In this document: one piece after another, positions 44,063 to 55,250 of the stretch
How positions within the stretch are numbered: the first letter of the stretch is position 1
Layout of the letters: each line of letters begins with the position of its first letter
From: Prosopocoilus inquinatus
Lineage: Eukaryota; Arthropoda; Insecta; Coleoptera; Lucanidae
Assembly: GCA_036172665.1 (NCBI GenBank)
Contig: CM069872.1
Location: 40,348,101-40,412,100 of the forward strand
Length of the DNA: 64,000 nt
Direction: 5' to 3'
Translations under genes and position numbers: made by a program
The notes under the pieces: model-generated
The model's input: the letters and a program-made list of their open reading frames with translations, nothing else
Told to the model about the DNA's origin: nothing
Database searches by the model: none

Positions 44063-45365
44063 AAGATCATCAAATTACAATTCTAAGGATTGGTTTTCGC
44101 ATACTGTTCGTAAATAGATTGCAAGATTTTAATCTTGATGGATTGAATATATTAAATATAAGAAAAAAAAAGGAAATCTGCTTGGCATGCTCTGTAGAAT
44201 TAAGAAATGGTATGAAAAGTGCTATTGTTTTGGGTCGCACCCATCCTTCTTCAGTAACAACTCTAAATACTGATCTTAACATCATGGAAAAACTTTGAGT
44301 TATCCTTTCAGGAAAAATATGCGATCGGATATTGACAGAAATTCAAACGAAGACAGAATTTAAATCTGAGTAACTTTAATCTAAAGTAATTGAATACGTT
44401 TGTATGGCGGCAAGTAAACCGATTAAAACACTTTAGTCGGATTAAACTAAATAAATAAGTTAATGAATTAATTAAAATATGTCGACATAAACAAAATTGA
44501 ATTTAAATAGATCGGCTTAAATGAGAAAATCCAATCCTAAAATGTGGTTGGATTGGACCAAATCGATGAGATGAATCCAACTTCGTTATAAGCGTTCAGA
44601 ATTGTTTGTCGATGGGCGAGGCAGTACTTGTAATATGTATCTAACTTCATTTCGTAATGTCTGGTACATTTTTTTAGAAAATATTAAAAATATGAATATA
44701 AAAAAATAAGGGAAAACGTTCCTCAGGTTTTTCCTTTTATCTCTTGCTATTGGTGCATTTTTTTTAAACTCGCTCACAGGAGACGAATCAAAAGAAATAT
44801 GAAATTAGGCACAGTTATCCAAGTATAAAAGATAAAGACATTTTTCTTCATCTGCCAGTTTAATCGCATTTTGAATCGGATTCGTTAAAATTTTGATTGA
44901 TATATACGTCGCGAATTATAAATGAGATTGATTGTGCTTAATTGCCCAAAAGTAAGCGGATTACACAGTTAAGATATAGCTAAACGTAGTCATTGACTGA
45001 GAAGTATTAAAACAACAAACTTGTCACTTTCAAAAAGGACTCCTTCTTGGCTATACAATAAAGTAATTCTTTGCCATTTATGCGGAAAAAATTTAATGTA
45101 ACATCTAAACGATATTTCTCAAGTGTAATTTCAACGATCAAAATAGGAAGACGTCTAGATGAAAACCGTCGGAACTATGTCAAGCAGCACAAAAGGAGAC
45201 TTTTATATCTTCTGTATATGAGCGGCATTTCTCAAGTATTTTTCCGATATTTACGATGCACCAAGTGCGAAGCACCCAGCGATATCGTTCATTTCAAGTT
45301 TTTAAGTTTCGCAACCGCCATTGCGAAACGTCCGACTCGAATGACGAAAGGACGAAGTTTCAAAT
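44063..45365. other. No gene recognised
   Basis: AT-rich sequence. No exon or repeat could be supported. Confidence 0.45.
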
Positions 45366-45668
45366 TTGCGGGGAATTAAATTTTTCGCATTGGCCTTACG
45401 ACGTCGCTCTTCATTTCGTTCTCGAAATTTTCATTTGTATTCATGGCGCCGTCAGCGCAGCAGCGTCCGGAAAACGGCGCGGCGCGTCGAAAATGGCCGC
45501 GGAAATATTTTCATTAAAATTTCGCAAATATTTGCCAGTGCTCTAGAAATAATATTTGCGAATTTTATTTGCGCAGACGATCGTGTTTTCACCGCAATTT
45601 GCGATTCTTTTTTCTTTTGCAGCTTGCTCGCTTCATGGAGAGTAATTGGCAGTGCGGTCGAAAACAAG
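45366..45668 (+). other. CpG-rich block with a candidate small exon
   Basis: The CpG density is far above the surrounding sequence (e.g. AACGGCGCGGCGCGTCGAAA at about 45474). It is followed by a good acceptor TTTCTTTTGCAG (45611-45622), a 46-bp exon with ATG at 45635 (MESNWQCGRKQ) and a GTGAGC donor at 45669. It could be a promoter with 5' exons of a plus-strand gene that continues outside my recognition. Low certainty. Confidence 0.3.
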
Positions 45669-45759
45669 GTGAGCCGGTCAGTGTAAATATAAAGTTCGTT
45701 CTTCCTGGGACGCTAATGTTAATTACTGACTTTTTGTTCGACGTTTGTTTAAGCTAATT

Positions 45760-47720
45760 AATCATATGAAGCTAGGTAGTTTTTTCTCGGTTTTATGTAA
45801 TCGAACCGGATCTATTGTACCACCGATGAGAGCTGAGGAGTTTATTTTCGAAATGCAGGGCAAGTTCCTGAAATAAGTTTGCCTAGAAAATTATATTCCA
45901 AATCTGCTTTCAGTAGAAGAAGCACACAGTCTGCTTTATATACAGGGTGTATCTGAATTGCTTAGCCAAACTTTACCAACACGATGTATGAAACAAAAGT
46001 GTAACAAAAGTTGATGTTAATTTTAAAACCCGGTCTTATAAAGGTTAAGTAAATACGTGTTTCGTTTAAGTCCTTGTAATTTTTTTCTTAAAATTCAGCG
46101 ATATAAGTGTAAGTTTTTAAATCTCTCATGCAAGAAAACTAAGAGTCTGATGACCTTTTCATGCAGTTTTGCTTTTAGTGCCCAAAGGAGAACAACTTTT
46201 ATTGTACATACTAACAGTTGGGTTCCATATAGAACCATTTTGAGAAATTGATGTTTTAATACTGTCAAAACATTGTCCAAACAGTTGGCCTTCTAGGTCA
46301 TGAGAAATGAATCCAATAATCTACTGGTTGTGGTTAAGCTACTACCTACCCTGTGTAGAAACAAGATTTATGTGGAAGAAATTAACTTGCAGGACAGCGA
46401 GCAGCGTCAGTCGTGATGACTGTGAGTGTTACATAAATACGAAAATGAATGAGCGCCACCAAATCTTAATCCGAGAGGAGGTGAAGACCAAAGGAATGAT
46501 CAACTTATGCAACAATCTTCGACCCAGTTAGTGTGTGCCCATCTTTAATGTAAAGAAAATGCGCACTTTAAATTAGTATCCAATAAGCAAACGACGCCAA
46601 AAGTAATCGGTACTTAACATTAACGTTAATGACTTTAAGTAAATAAATAATTGCAATTAAACTTAAATATTGAAAAAACTTTCCAATAATCAACAAACCA
46701 ATGGCGGATCCATCAAAACCCTTATGATAACTTTACTACATAATCCTGGCGTTAAACGCTCGACCACTATAACAGTACCACAGTACTTCAAACAAAATCA
46801 CCATAAGGCCGTAATCGTAATATAATCGAAATCCTCCCAAGTGATTTTATTTTCCTCGAAGATTGTCCTGTTGTCTCCCACATTGGCGTGTGGAGATGTC
46901 CACATCACAGTTACTGCTGGCTCATCGTAAACCGCAGTTGTAGAACGTCGAAAAAACGTAAACGGACGAAATGTAAGCCGGAACTAAGGATGAGCCGTGT
47001 CCAAAACTAGGCCAAAACCTATACCAAAACTCGTATCCAAAAACCAATACTAAAACCAACACTAAAAGCCTGTAAGGGAAGGAAAATAGAAAGCAAGTGT
47101 CGCAAACATAGCTGTCCGGAACTCCAAGGACGAGGCTGACACAAATTCTGACGAAGTTTTGTTTCTCCAGCGCCAACGTAACTTTAGAAACCTCGAGGAT
47201 CCTCAACATCAACCAAAGTTTTGTGTGCCGCCCGCCTTCAGCCGTTCACGCCACGAAAATGGGGCAGTACCCTCTTCAAACAACACCACTAGGCGTCTGG
47301 GATGTTACTGCCTGCCCCGAGTACATCGCACACTAATAAAGCCAAAACTGGCTTTCGAAATGAGGAGGTGTTACACGAATCGTGACACATCAGAAACCAA
47401 CCGATAAGATGACATAAAGAAGGCCCAATAGCGATAGAAGTTGAGTGTGAACACAGTCTAATCTCTGCGTAAAAATAACAACTGACAAAATTCTCATGAT
47501 TCAGTCACTCAAAAATGAGACGGTGGCGGATTTTTATGACTGTCCAGCCGTTTTAATATAAACAGGCGACCTGTTCCCACGGAAAACTCGAGGTACACCT
47601 GCATACGTTTGCAAAAGCTGATGCAATGGTATCTAAAAATAGAAACTCCGGATAACATTGTTTACCGAGGGCAATAAAAAATAAGCTGACCGGCGGGAAT
47701 CAAATGATGTCTTTCGGCCG
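45760..47720. other. No gene recognised
   Basis: A one-sided element end TATACAGGGTG lies at about 45942. 46700-47660 is less AT-rich than average, with frames up to 96 codons, but none looks conserved or is framed by splice sites. Confidence 0.4.
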
Positions 47721-47802
47721 ATGCAAATCAAAAACGACTTGACCAATTTATTGGGAAATGTCAGGTCAATAAGCGATCGTAGGATGTCGTTGTCTTATCT
47801 AT
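47721..47802 (+). repeat. Terminal fragment of the hammerhead repeat family
   Basis: ATGCAAATCAAAAACGACTT, ATGTCAGGTCAATAAGCGAT and CGTAGGATGTCG match the right arm of the 33.5 kb element. The hammerhead part is absent. Confidence 0.7.
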
Positions 47803-49218
47803 TCGTTATTAAAAACATTGTAACATAGAGTTTTTCATCATAAAACTAGATTTTTCTTATTTGTTCTTGTTATGATGAAAAAGTATTTAGTAGTTATTTT
47901 TGTTATGTTTGCAATAATCGATTCTGTACAACAGCAAGCTAATTTAAGATTACCTGCCAGTGAAAAGTTCGATTACAACAAAACTCGACTTATTCGGATC
48001 AGAATAAACCGAAGACAAGGAAAATGAGATGAAATGATTAAACGGAAGACGAGAAAAATGTTTGCCCACGCCCGAGAACTTCCTAACAAGTATTGAAGAA
48101 ATTGTGGAAAAGAAATAACGAGGACAGGGCCAATAAAAAAAAGCAGGGAAAAGTTAAGTTATAACAAAAATTAAAAGACGATTTATAAAACAATATTGCG
48201 CTCTTGCGTACTTCATCATCTCAATAATAAGAAGTTATGATGCGCTTATGACATTCTTTGATAAAGTTAACTGTTCTTATTCTTTTCACATCAGCAAACT
48301 TGTAGTAAAGTTATTCCACTGCTATCGGAATATAAATTATTTGTTTCTCATTTAAGATGTTTTAAAAATTTTTAAACACTGAATGAAAAAGTTTAATTTG
48401 AGTTCTATTTTTAACATCACAGTTTCCTTGTAATTATTGGAACTTTAATCAATTTAATTAAAAATTAGAATAATTAATTGATTGATTAATATCTTAATTT
48501 TAATTAAAATAATTAACTGACTGGTTGATTTTAATTTTAATTAAAATAAATCTTAAATACTTGACTAAAATTCAAATTATAATTACAGGGAAATTGCCTT
48601 GTAAAAAATGTTAATAGTAATTATTTTTATTTTAATTAATTATAAGGGTTCTTGTAGCGGCAGGACCTGTAATCTGGAAGGCCGAATAATAATTTGGGAG
48701 CAATCAGTAGTCCACTCTGTGTCTGCATCAACGATAAAATGTTACAGATATTGCTAAGGACCTATTTTCATTATTATTATTTTTCCAAAGAATTGGTCAT
48801 CGTCATCAAATGTTTGGTTGACTAAAAATGAAAATATTTAAAAAATCGATCAATTAAAAGGGAATCATTGATGATAAACATCAACCTTCAGTAATTCCGG
48901 GCACCCGAGATTATATACAGAGTGTTTATAAAATAAGTGCAGGAATTTGAACCATGTTATTGTAAGAGAACGTAGAGCACGGAAAATTAAAAAGAAAATT
49001 CCTTTATAACAGGGAAGGATTATTTTTGTCCGCCCTTTACGTGGCGCTCATGAAGTAACAAAAAACTTGCGGGCAGTAAGACCACTGCCGCTCACACAAA
49101 CATTCACAATAGTAAGTCGTTTCTGTTGTTCGGCATTTTTAGAAAAAACATTAATCTAGGGGAAATTATTCCTTATTCGGAAAGAATTAAAATAAACTTA
49201 TACTTATGGATGCCCGAA
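47803..49218. other. No gene recognised
   Basis: AT-rich. An isolated TATACAGAGTGTTTAT element end lies at about 48916. Confidence 0.45.
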
Positions 49219-49500
49219 TTTTTTTTTATCTGTAGTATTTTGCCCAACGGCGTAATAAGTTATAGACTTGTCAGGACCTCAGGAGCGGGGTGTATTTTTG
49301 TGTGTGTAAAATGTTCGATGGCTTTGTAACTTTCAAACCTCTTCGCCGTTGAAGGGGAAGCAGTGTCGAATTGTATCCCCAACATTGAAGGGTACCTAAA
49401 GTGAATAACGACTAGCTCCAAGAAATATATCTCCAGCGACGTGTGAATCCACGACCTTACGTTTGCAACGTCTGTCCCTTACCACTGGACCGTTCAGGCA
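49219..49500 (-). repeat. tRNA-derived SINE, full-length copy
   Basis: The minus-strand head is TGCCTGAACGGTCCAGTGGT, with A box GGTCCAGTGGTAAGG (about 49476-49494) and B box GGTCGTGGATTCACACG (about 49440-49456). Their spacing is that of a tRNA gene. The body matches the intron-4 SINE throughout, and the 3' end is the same AGATAAAAAAAA. It is not a functional tRNA: no acceptor or anticodon fold could be built. Confidence 0.85.
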
Positions 49501-50011
49501 TTAATTAATAATAACAATAACATGGGCATTGTTTTGTTCAAGAGAATATCTCAAGCACTATCCAAATACTAAACTAAAAATTTTAAAATATTATACTATT
49601 ACGGGTTAATTTCTAGTTACATTTCGACAACCACGTGTTGCATGCACTTGGTTTAGTAAGGTGGCAACATTAGGTCCCGGAAATGACATCGTTACGCCGT
49701 TTGAAATCAAGACTTTTCATCGATCGCATGAAATCACGTTCTTCGCATCCTATGTTTGGATTGGCTCGTCATTTTAGTTTGTCGGTAGTCAATTCCAGCA
49801 CCGGAGGCCTCTATTTTGACCGGACATTACCGTCTGGCACGTTAAGGTGATCACACGTTTTGTTGTTGGCGTGAATTTGTGCAAAATTGAGTTGCAAACT
49901 TCTATAGGATAGTGTACCTGGAATTATGTAAGCCCTTCTTGCACCTGAGCTGCTTTTGAACAAATCTTCCGAGCAGAATAATCAGATCTGAGAAAAAAGT
50001 CTGAGGTATGT

Positions 50012-50330
50012 TTAAGCTAGGGCCGCGGTTGTAAATGAATTGTTTTGACGTTGGAATCCGTTTCTTGCGTTTACTATTTCTTTTGTTCTTTCACCTACCA
50101 GGCGGTATACGACTGTATACTCTGTAGAAGTTCCATTTCTTGAGGACAGCGTTAATTGAACGACGTACCTGCCTGAAGGCCATTGATGTTTAATAGCCAG
50201 TAGCATTGACCGAAGTGTGACGTTTTCACGGGTGGCGGAGTTTCCTGTCCGAAGGTCATTGATGTACGATAATTGGTACGATATAATTGATTGAAGCTTG
50301 ACGTTTTTACGAGTGGCAGTGCTTCACCGT
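50012..50330 (-). other. Open frame crossing a 78-bp tandem repeat
   Basis: Two tandem units (50169-50246 and 50247-50330) share CGAAG, TCATTGATGT, GACGTTTT and GAGTGGC-like words. On the minus strand one frame stays open through both units and on to a stop at 50012, about 105 codons. The units read STATRKNVKLQS and NSATRENVTLRS. A donor-like GTAGGT interrupts it at about 50101. I do not recognise the product; it may be a chance frame. Confidence 0.35.
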
Positions 50331-50339
50331 TGACATATG

Positions 50340-52385
50340 ACTGCGAGCGTCAGGCACCCCACATCAATCAGCTAGACGTAAACAGTTACATACACACCTG
50401 TTTCTTTACTAACGCGTTTTATTTTTGCGTAAGTTTTGGCACATATTTGTGTATTAGTTTAAAAGTGCGTGTCCATTTGACAGAAACTTGCGAGAGTTAC
50501 TCTAGATAGGTATTCTCAAGTGTTTGTCCATTTGAGAGTATTTTACTATCAGACTGTCACAGAACTTACTATCACAGAGCTCTCTCATAACCGTGTCCAC
50601 TGTTGATATTAATTGCAACATGCAAGCTTTGAAATATGGCCACCAATTACTCACACAAATGTCACCAGTGCCATCACTACTTTTCTTATTTTTAATTTCC
50701 TTCATTTCTTGTAAGACCTAGAAATATGAACTTTTACCTGACCTGAATATGTCAACGGACATTTCCTTTAAATTGCTGTACCTATTACTACAAAAACTTT
50801 TTATAAAGTACTAATAATTGTAATTAAAATTTAAAAGAAAATCAAACTTTTAAATTAAGATTTAGCATTAATTTTTTTTAATAACCATAATGGTTTCCTT
50901 TGATTTTTATTCTATAATTCTATAATTTCATAATAAAATATAGATAAATATATATACCCTTATCTGGTTTCTTAAATACGTAATTTTCGTGGTTTTTCCT
51001 CTGCTATACAATAACATTATGATGATATTTCTTTTAATACTTTATCCTTATTTCCCAAATTCGGTATTCTCATTTCACTCCCAGCAACATTCAAAAATTC
51101 GAAACGCGTTCATATTCTGCGAGTTACTATCCAGACTAGCAATTAATAGAATGTGCACTTGAAAGCAAATCTCAGCGCACAAGCTGTCGATAGTTGGGCG
51201 CACTATCCGATAGTTACTCTCAGATATGTGTCAACTTGAAATGTACATATACTCTGGTCAGCAACTGTGGTGAGTATTTCTTTCAAATGGACACGTATCT
51301 TAACGTCTGTTTCGTGGCTTTTAAGACAAGCCTAGTTTAAGAACTTTAAGTTAACGTTTTTCGACTCTGTGAAAGTCAGTACCGAATCTATTTGAAATGT
51401 ATCGCTATTTAAGTTAATTATCGTAGCGAGTTATTGAACTGTCATTCGGCTTTGAAGTATTTAGGTTATTTTGAACCCTCGAGGCAAGTGTACATATTGT
51501 TCATCATAAGCGTGTGCCTAAATACATTTATCATTAAGTACGTTTTGGTTTTTTGCTGCGTCTCAAAAGCTATCTTAGACAAACGAGTGGTAATAATTCT
51601 TATGGAAGTTATTGGTTATTAGCGCATACTGTGGATTCATGGGGTACGATTTCATGCTACACTCAATCAGCTGGGGTTGCTCCCTGGCGCCTTCATATTT
51701 ATTAACTCAAGCCCCCCCTCTGTCAGAGACTAGCTTCGGGACAGATGTTGACTTCTCAGCGCGACTTTCCAAGAGGTATCGATAATTGATAAGGAGTTAA
51801 CGTAATTGTAATAAGGTAGTAGCAATACTTAACCTGTTTTCAGTAATTTATTTTAAAACTGAAAAATACTCAATCGAATGAATATCTCAACCACCATTTA
51901 AATACTACTCCGTTAAAAGAAAAAAAAAAAACTATGACGCGATGTATCGTCCGTCAAAATAAATGCTTTCTTATCGAAGGTCATTGCTCAACTGATTGAC
52001 TGAGCGTGTGTTTTTTGTTGCACTTGATGTTTTTCCAATACGACCATCCTAATAAATACTTCCTTTTCCTTTGTTTTCCTACCTCTAAATTCAGAGGCGG
52101 GCACACTATTAATTTCTGCCAGGGTTTCTCCTCAACTAAAAATTTGAATTTGGGAAAATTTAAAATAGTAAAGGAGACTATGGTTTAAGAGATAATTGAA
52201 ATTTTTTTTCTCCGATTTATACATTAACAAAAACATATATAGTTTACTTAAAAATTTTTACATATTAATTTATATTTACTTACATTTAGACATATATATA
52301 TTTTAGGATGATTAGGTTGTTGTTAGCTTTAACATTTTTATGATTTTATCAGTGTGATTAGGTGGTTTTAAATCTTTCTTAGTGC
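50340..52385. other. No gene recognised
   Basis: AT-rich. 51640-51760 is a less AT-rich patch without recognisable content. Confidence 0.45.
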
Positions 52386-52389
52386 TTTT

Positions 52390-52454
52390 AAGTTGGTAGC
52401 GTACTGATGATGGCAGTTTAGCTGCCGAAATACGTATCTACGGATATAAAACTT
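52390..52454 (+). ncRNA. Hammerhead-like ribozyme candidate
   Basis: Inner stem I pairs CGTA (52400-52403) with TACG (52439-52442), and outer stem I pairs AAGTT (52390-52394) with AACTT (52450-52454), leaving an asymmetric internal loop. The core CTGATGA is at 52404-52410. Stem II is GGCAG/CTGCC with a 5-nt loop. GAAA is at 52427-52430, a minimal stem III follows, then UC before the cleavage point (52437-52438). One extra U sits between the core and stem II, which departs from consensus. No repeat partner was seen nearby. Confidence 0.5.
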
Positions 52455-52459
52455 ATTGT

Positions 52460-54770
52460 GGGCGGAGGTTAATTTCAATTATTGGGAAAATTTAGCATTA
52501 GGTACATTCCACACATTCCACTTATGGCTTTTATTTTCCAAACAGACTGTAGATAGTTGTAAAGAGTAATTAATTTATTTTTCTGTATTGGAAAAAGAAA
52601 CACAACGAATAAAATAGGCAAAATACACAAAGTATATATGGAATGAGGGTAAAAGAAGACTAAGTAAATGATATATGGCCGATAAATGCATGCAAAAAAT
52701 AAGATAAAATAAAAAAAATACTATAAGGCAATAGCCACCACACAACAGAAAAGGAAGTAGTTTCCACTTTGAAAAAAAAATTTATTTTTTCCAGTATAAA
52801 ACTCATTCATATTCTGAAATAATTAGTAATCGAAACATTAATACTGCTGTTTTCTTTAAATTGTGCAGATATTTTTATAATATAAATTATAGCATTGTAT
52901 TGGAAAATTTCGTATTTTATTCCAAATTTTTTTAAATTGTTTATAGATTAGGCCTTTAAATAAAATCCTGCACAAAAAGATTAACGGCTAATTTTCATTT
53001 GACGACTTCGCAAAGGAAATTTTCACCAAAATAGACGGTTTGAAACAGCCCCGAAATTAATCGAATATCGTTAATGTGACGTACATCTCTAATGACTAAT
53101 GATAAGGTTCAACGTAAAAACAGACTGAAAAGATATTTTTAATTGCTCCAATTTTCGGAGAGCTAAGTTTTAACGCTGTTTCGATCGTAATTTAATGAGG
53201 TCAGAAAACAAGAAGATAATGAGCGTTTCCAATGAGCAAGGACAAGATTTTTTTTTAACTTTTCCACCAGATACTCCCGTGATGAAATATAATTGTTACT
53301 TTACCAATTAGAGCAATTAGTGGAAACACTGTAAATGGAACAATTTGTGCTCGGTCTTAATAATTTATGGAATTTTCTACAATAGTCGAATATATTTACA
53401 GCTTCTTTTAAGTCTTTCATTAGAAAAATAAAAAAGCAATTAAATTGTCCTTATTTCATACTGTACAAGGTTTGTTTTTAATGTACCAATTGTAATGTGA
53501 ATGTCAGGTTATTACACATTAAATTCATCAATGGCAAATAGTTTCTAACTAAATAAATCTGCTGCTGTGACGTGATTATAATTTCAATTAAGAGTTTTAA
53601 TTATCCTCAATGACTTAAGGAATACTCTAACCACTTTTTATTGCGATAACTCCGAACGTAAATTTGAACAAATTTTTGAAAGTAAATAAACATGTTTTTA
53701 AAATTCTAAGCCATAAACGGGGCACTTCGCGTATTTTTTTATCATTTTTGTGTAAGTTCCAACACAAGCGAACATTATGACAAAATTTTTTTTCGACAAA
53801 AACATAAAATGAAAAAGTTTGGAAGACCTCGCAATTTATGAGTGGAATCCTGTAATAATTAAGCTGAAAAGCGCACATCATATATTTACGGGCGCATACA
53901 AATACAAATAATTCAAAACAAAATGTACTCGTATATTACAACGTGGAATGTGCTTCGAGCTGATATTTTCATATGCATATTTATTTTAATTATGATACGT
54001 ACATATATTTCAGTGTAACTGAGCGAGCTGCTACGTCATTAAAGTTTAAACACGATTAGAGTTTTAATGCGCCAATTATTAATTCAGAAGCCAAAAGAGC
54101 ACATGCATTTTCTTTATTAATTAAAAAAACTAAATTGCCTGGTACTCAAGACTTTAGTTTTTAGCTTCGAAATAGGTTTCGAAACGAAATTTTCAACTAG
54201 CCCCCAGCCACAGCATAATTAACCAAGTTACCTCCGGCACTGGCGCTTTATGTAAGTACATACATAAATCGATTTACTTGCGCGAGGATTTTATTCTGAT
54301 TAAAAAGTGCATTTTAAGTGACGCGTCGAATTCGAATTGTATTCGAATTTAATAGGTAAGTCAGCGTCGTCCCTCGAGTACACGAAACTGGAATTTGGGG
54401 TGAACTTGCCGCTTTGTGCCATTGTGAAAACGAAGCCCCAGGGAGACAATACACAGAGATAAACGTAATTAATTATTATTAGTTCCGCGCCGCTTTATTA
54501 CTATAAATTCCCTTTGTAATCGGCCGGCGGCGTAATAAATAACGCAAATTTTGGGGGTCGCCTTTTGATGCGTGTTTATTTTGAAAAAAAAAAAGATTCT
54601 TTGTGTGGGAGAACAACGCGACGGGATGTATGAGATGAATCAAGTGATGCTTCATTGTTTAATTTTTTTTTTCTTTTTAATTGAGCAGTCACCCCCACAG
54701 TTTGTTTTTTTTTTTTTTGGTATAGAGCGAATGGCAAACTTTACTTTTTAGACCAGGGTTTCCCAACAGG
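52460..54770. other. No gene recognised
   Basis: 53940-54560 is unique-looking and less AT-rich, with several TAATTA words. It could be conserved non-coding sequence. Only an alignment to relatives would show it. Confidence 0.4.
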
Positions 54771-54774
54771 GTCG

Positions 54775-55250
54775 ATATACAGGGTTCGGCAAAATTATGA
54801 ATTTGGCCATTTATGATGTTATTTAAGAAGACACTAAAAATTAATTTCCGGCATATGATTAGCATGGTAAATGCTCACTATTGAACATTATTTTCAATAA
54901 TACAGGCTGTTCCGTAAAGTTACTGCGGACCAAAGTTATATTTTTTTAAATGGAACACATATATATGATACACTTTTTGGAATGTCCTGATCGTGCCCGT
55001 TTCAAAAAAATAAAGTTTTAATTTTTTATATTGGGTGGTTAATAAGTTATGATCACTTTTATCTAAAAATTAGCGTAACTTTACGCCCTCTCTAGCGTTA
55101 GAAGTCATTTGCTTCGTGACTGTACTTACAAATAGGTTAGTGTTATTTTCTAGTAGAAACATTTATCTCATTTGCCACCATTTATACACAGTGAGTCCAA
55201 ATCTTAAATTATTAAAAAACTCGATATTTTTAAATGGGACAGCCTGTATG
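54775..55250 (+). repeat. 480-bp repeat, left copy
   Basis: It begins ATATACAGGGTTCGGC and ends GGGACAGCCTGTATGT, so it has its own weak inverted ends. The copy at 57787-58284 matches it in inverse orientation along the full length. Shared words include GATCATAACTTATTAACCAC (inverse), CTCTAGCGTTAGAAGTCATT and ACCATTTATACA. Confidence 0.85.

Noticed and set aside
49219..49500. A tRNA gene in the SINE head
   Set aside because: A and B boxes are recognisable, but no acceptor stem or anticodon arm can be formed and the copy is part of a 280-bp repeat.
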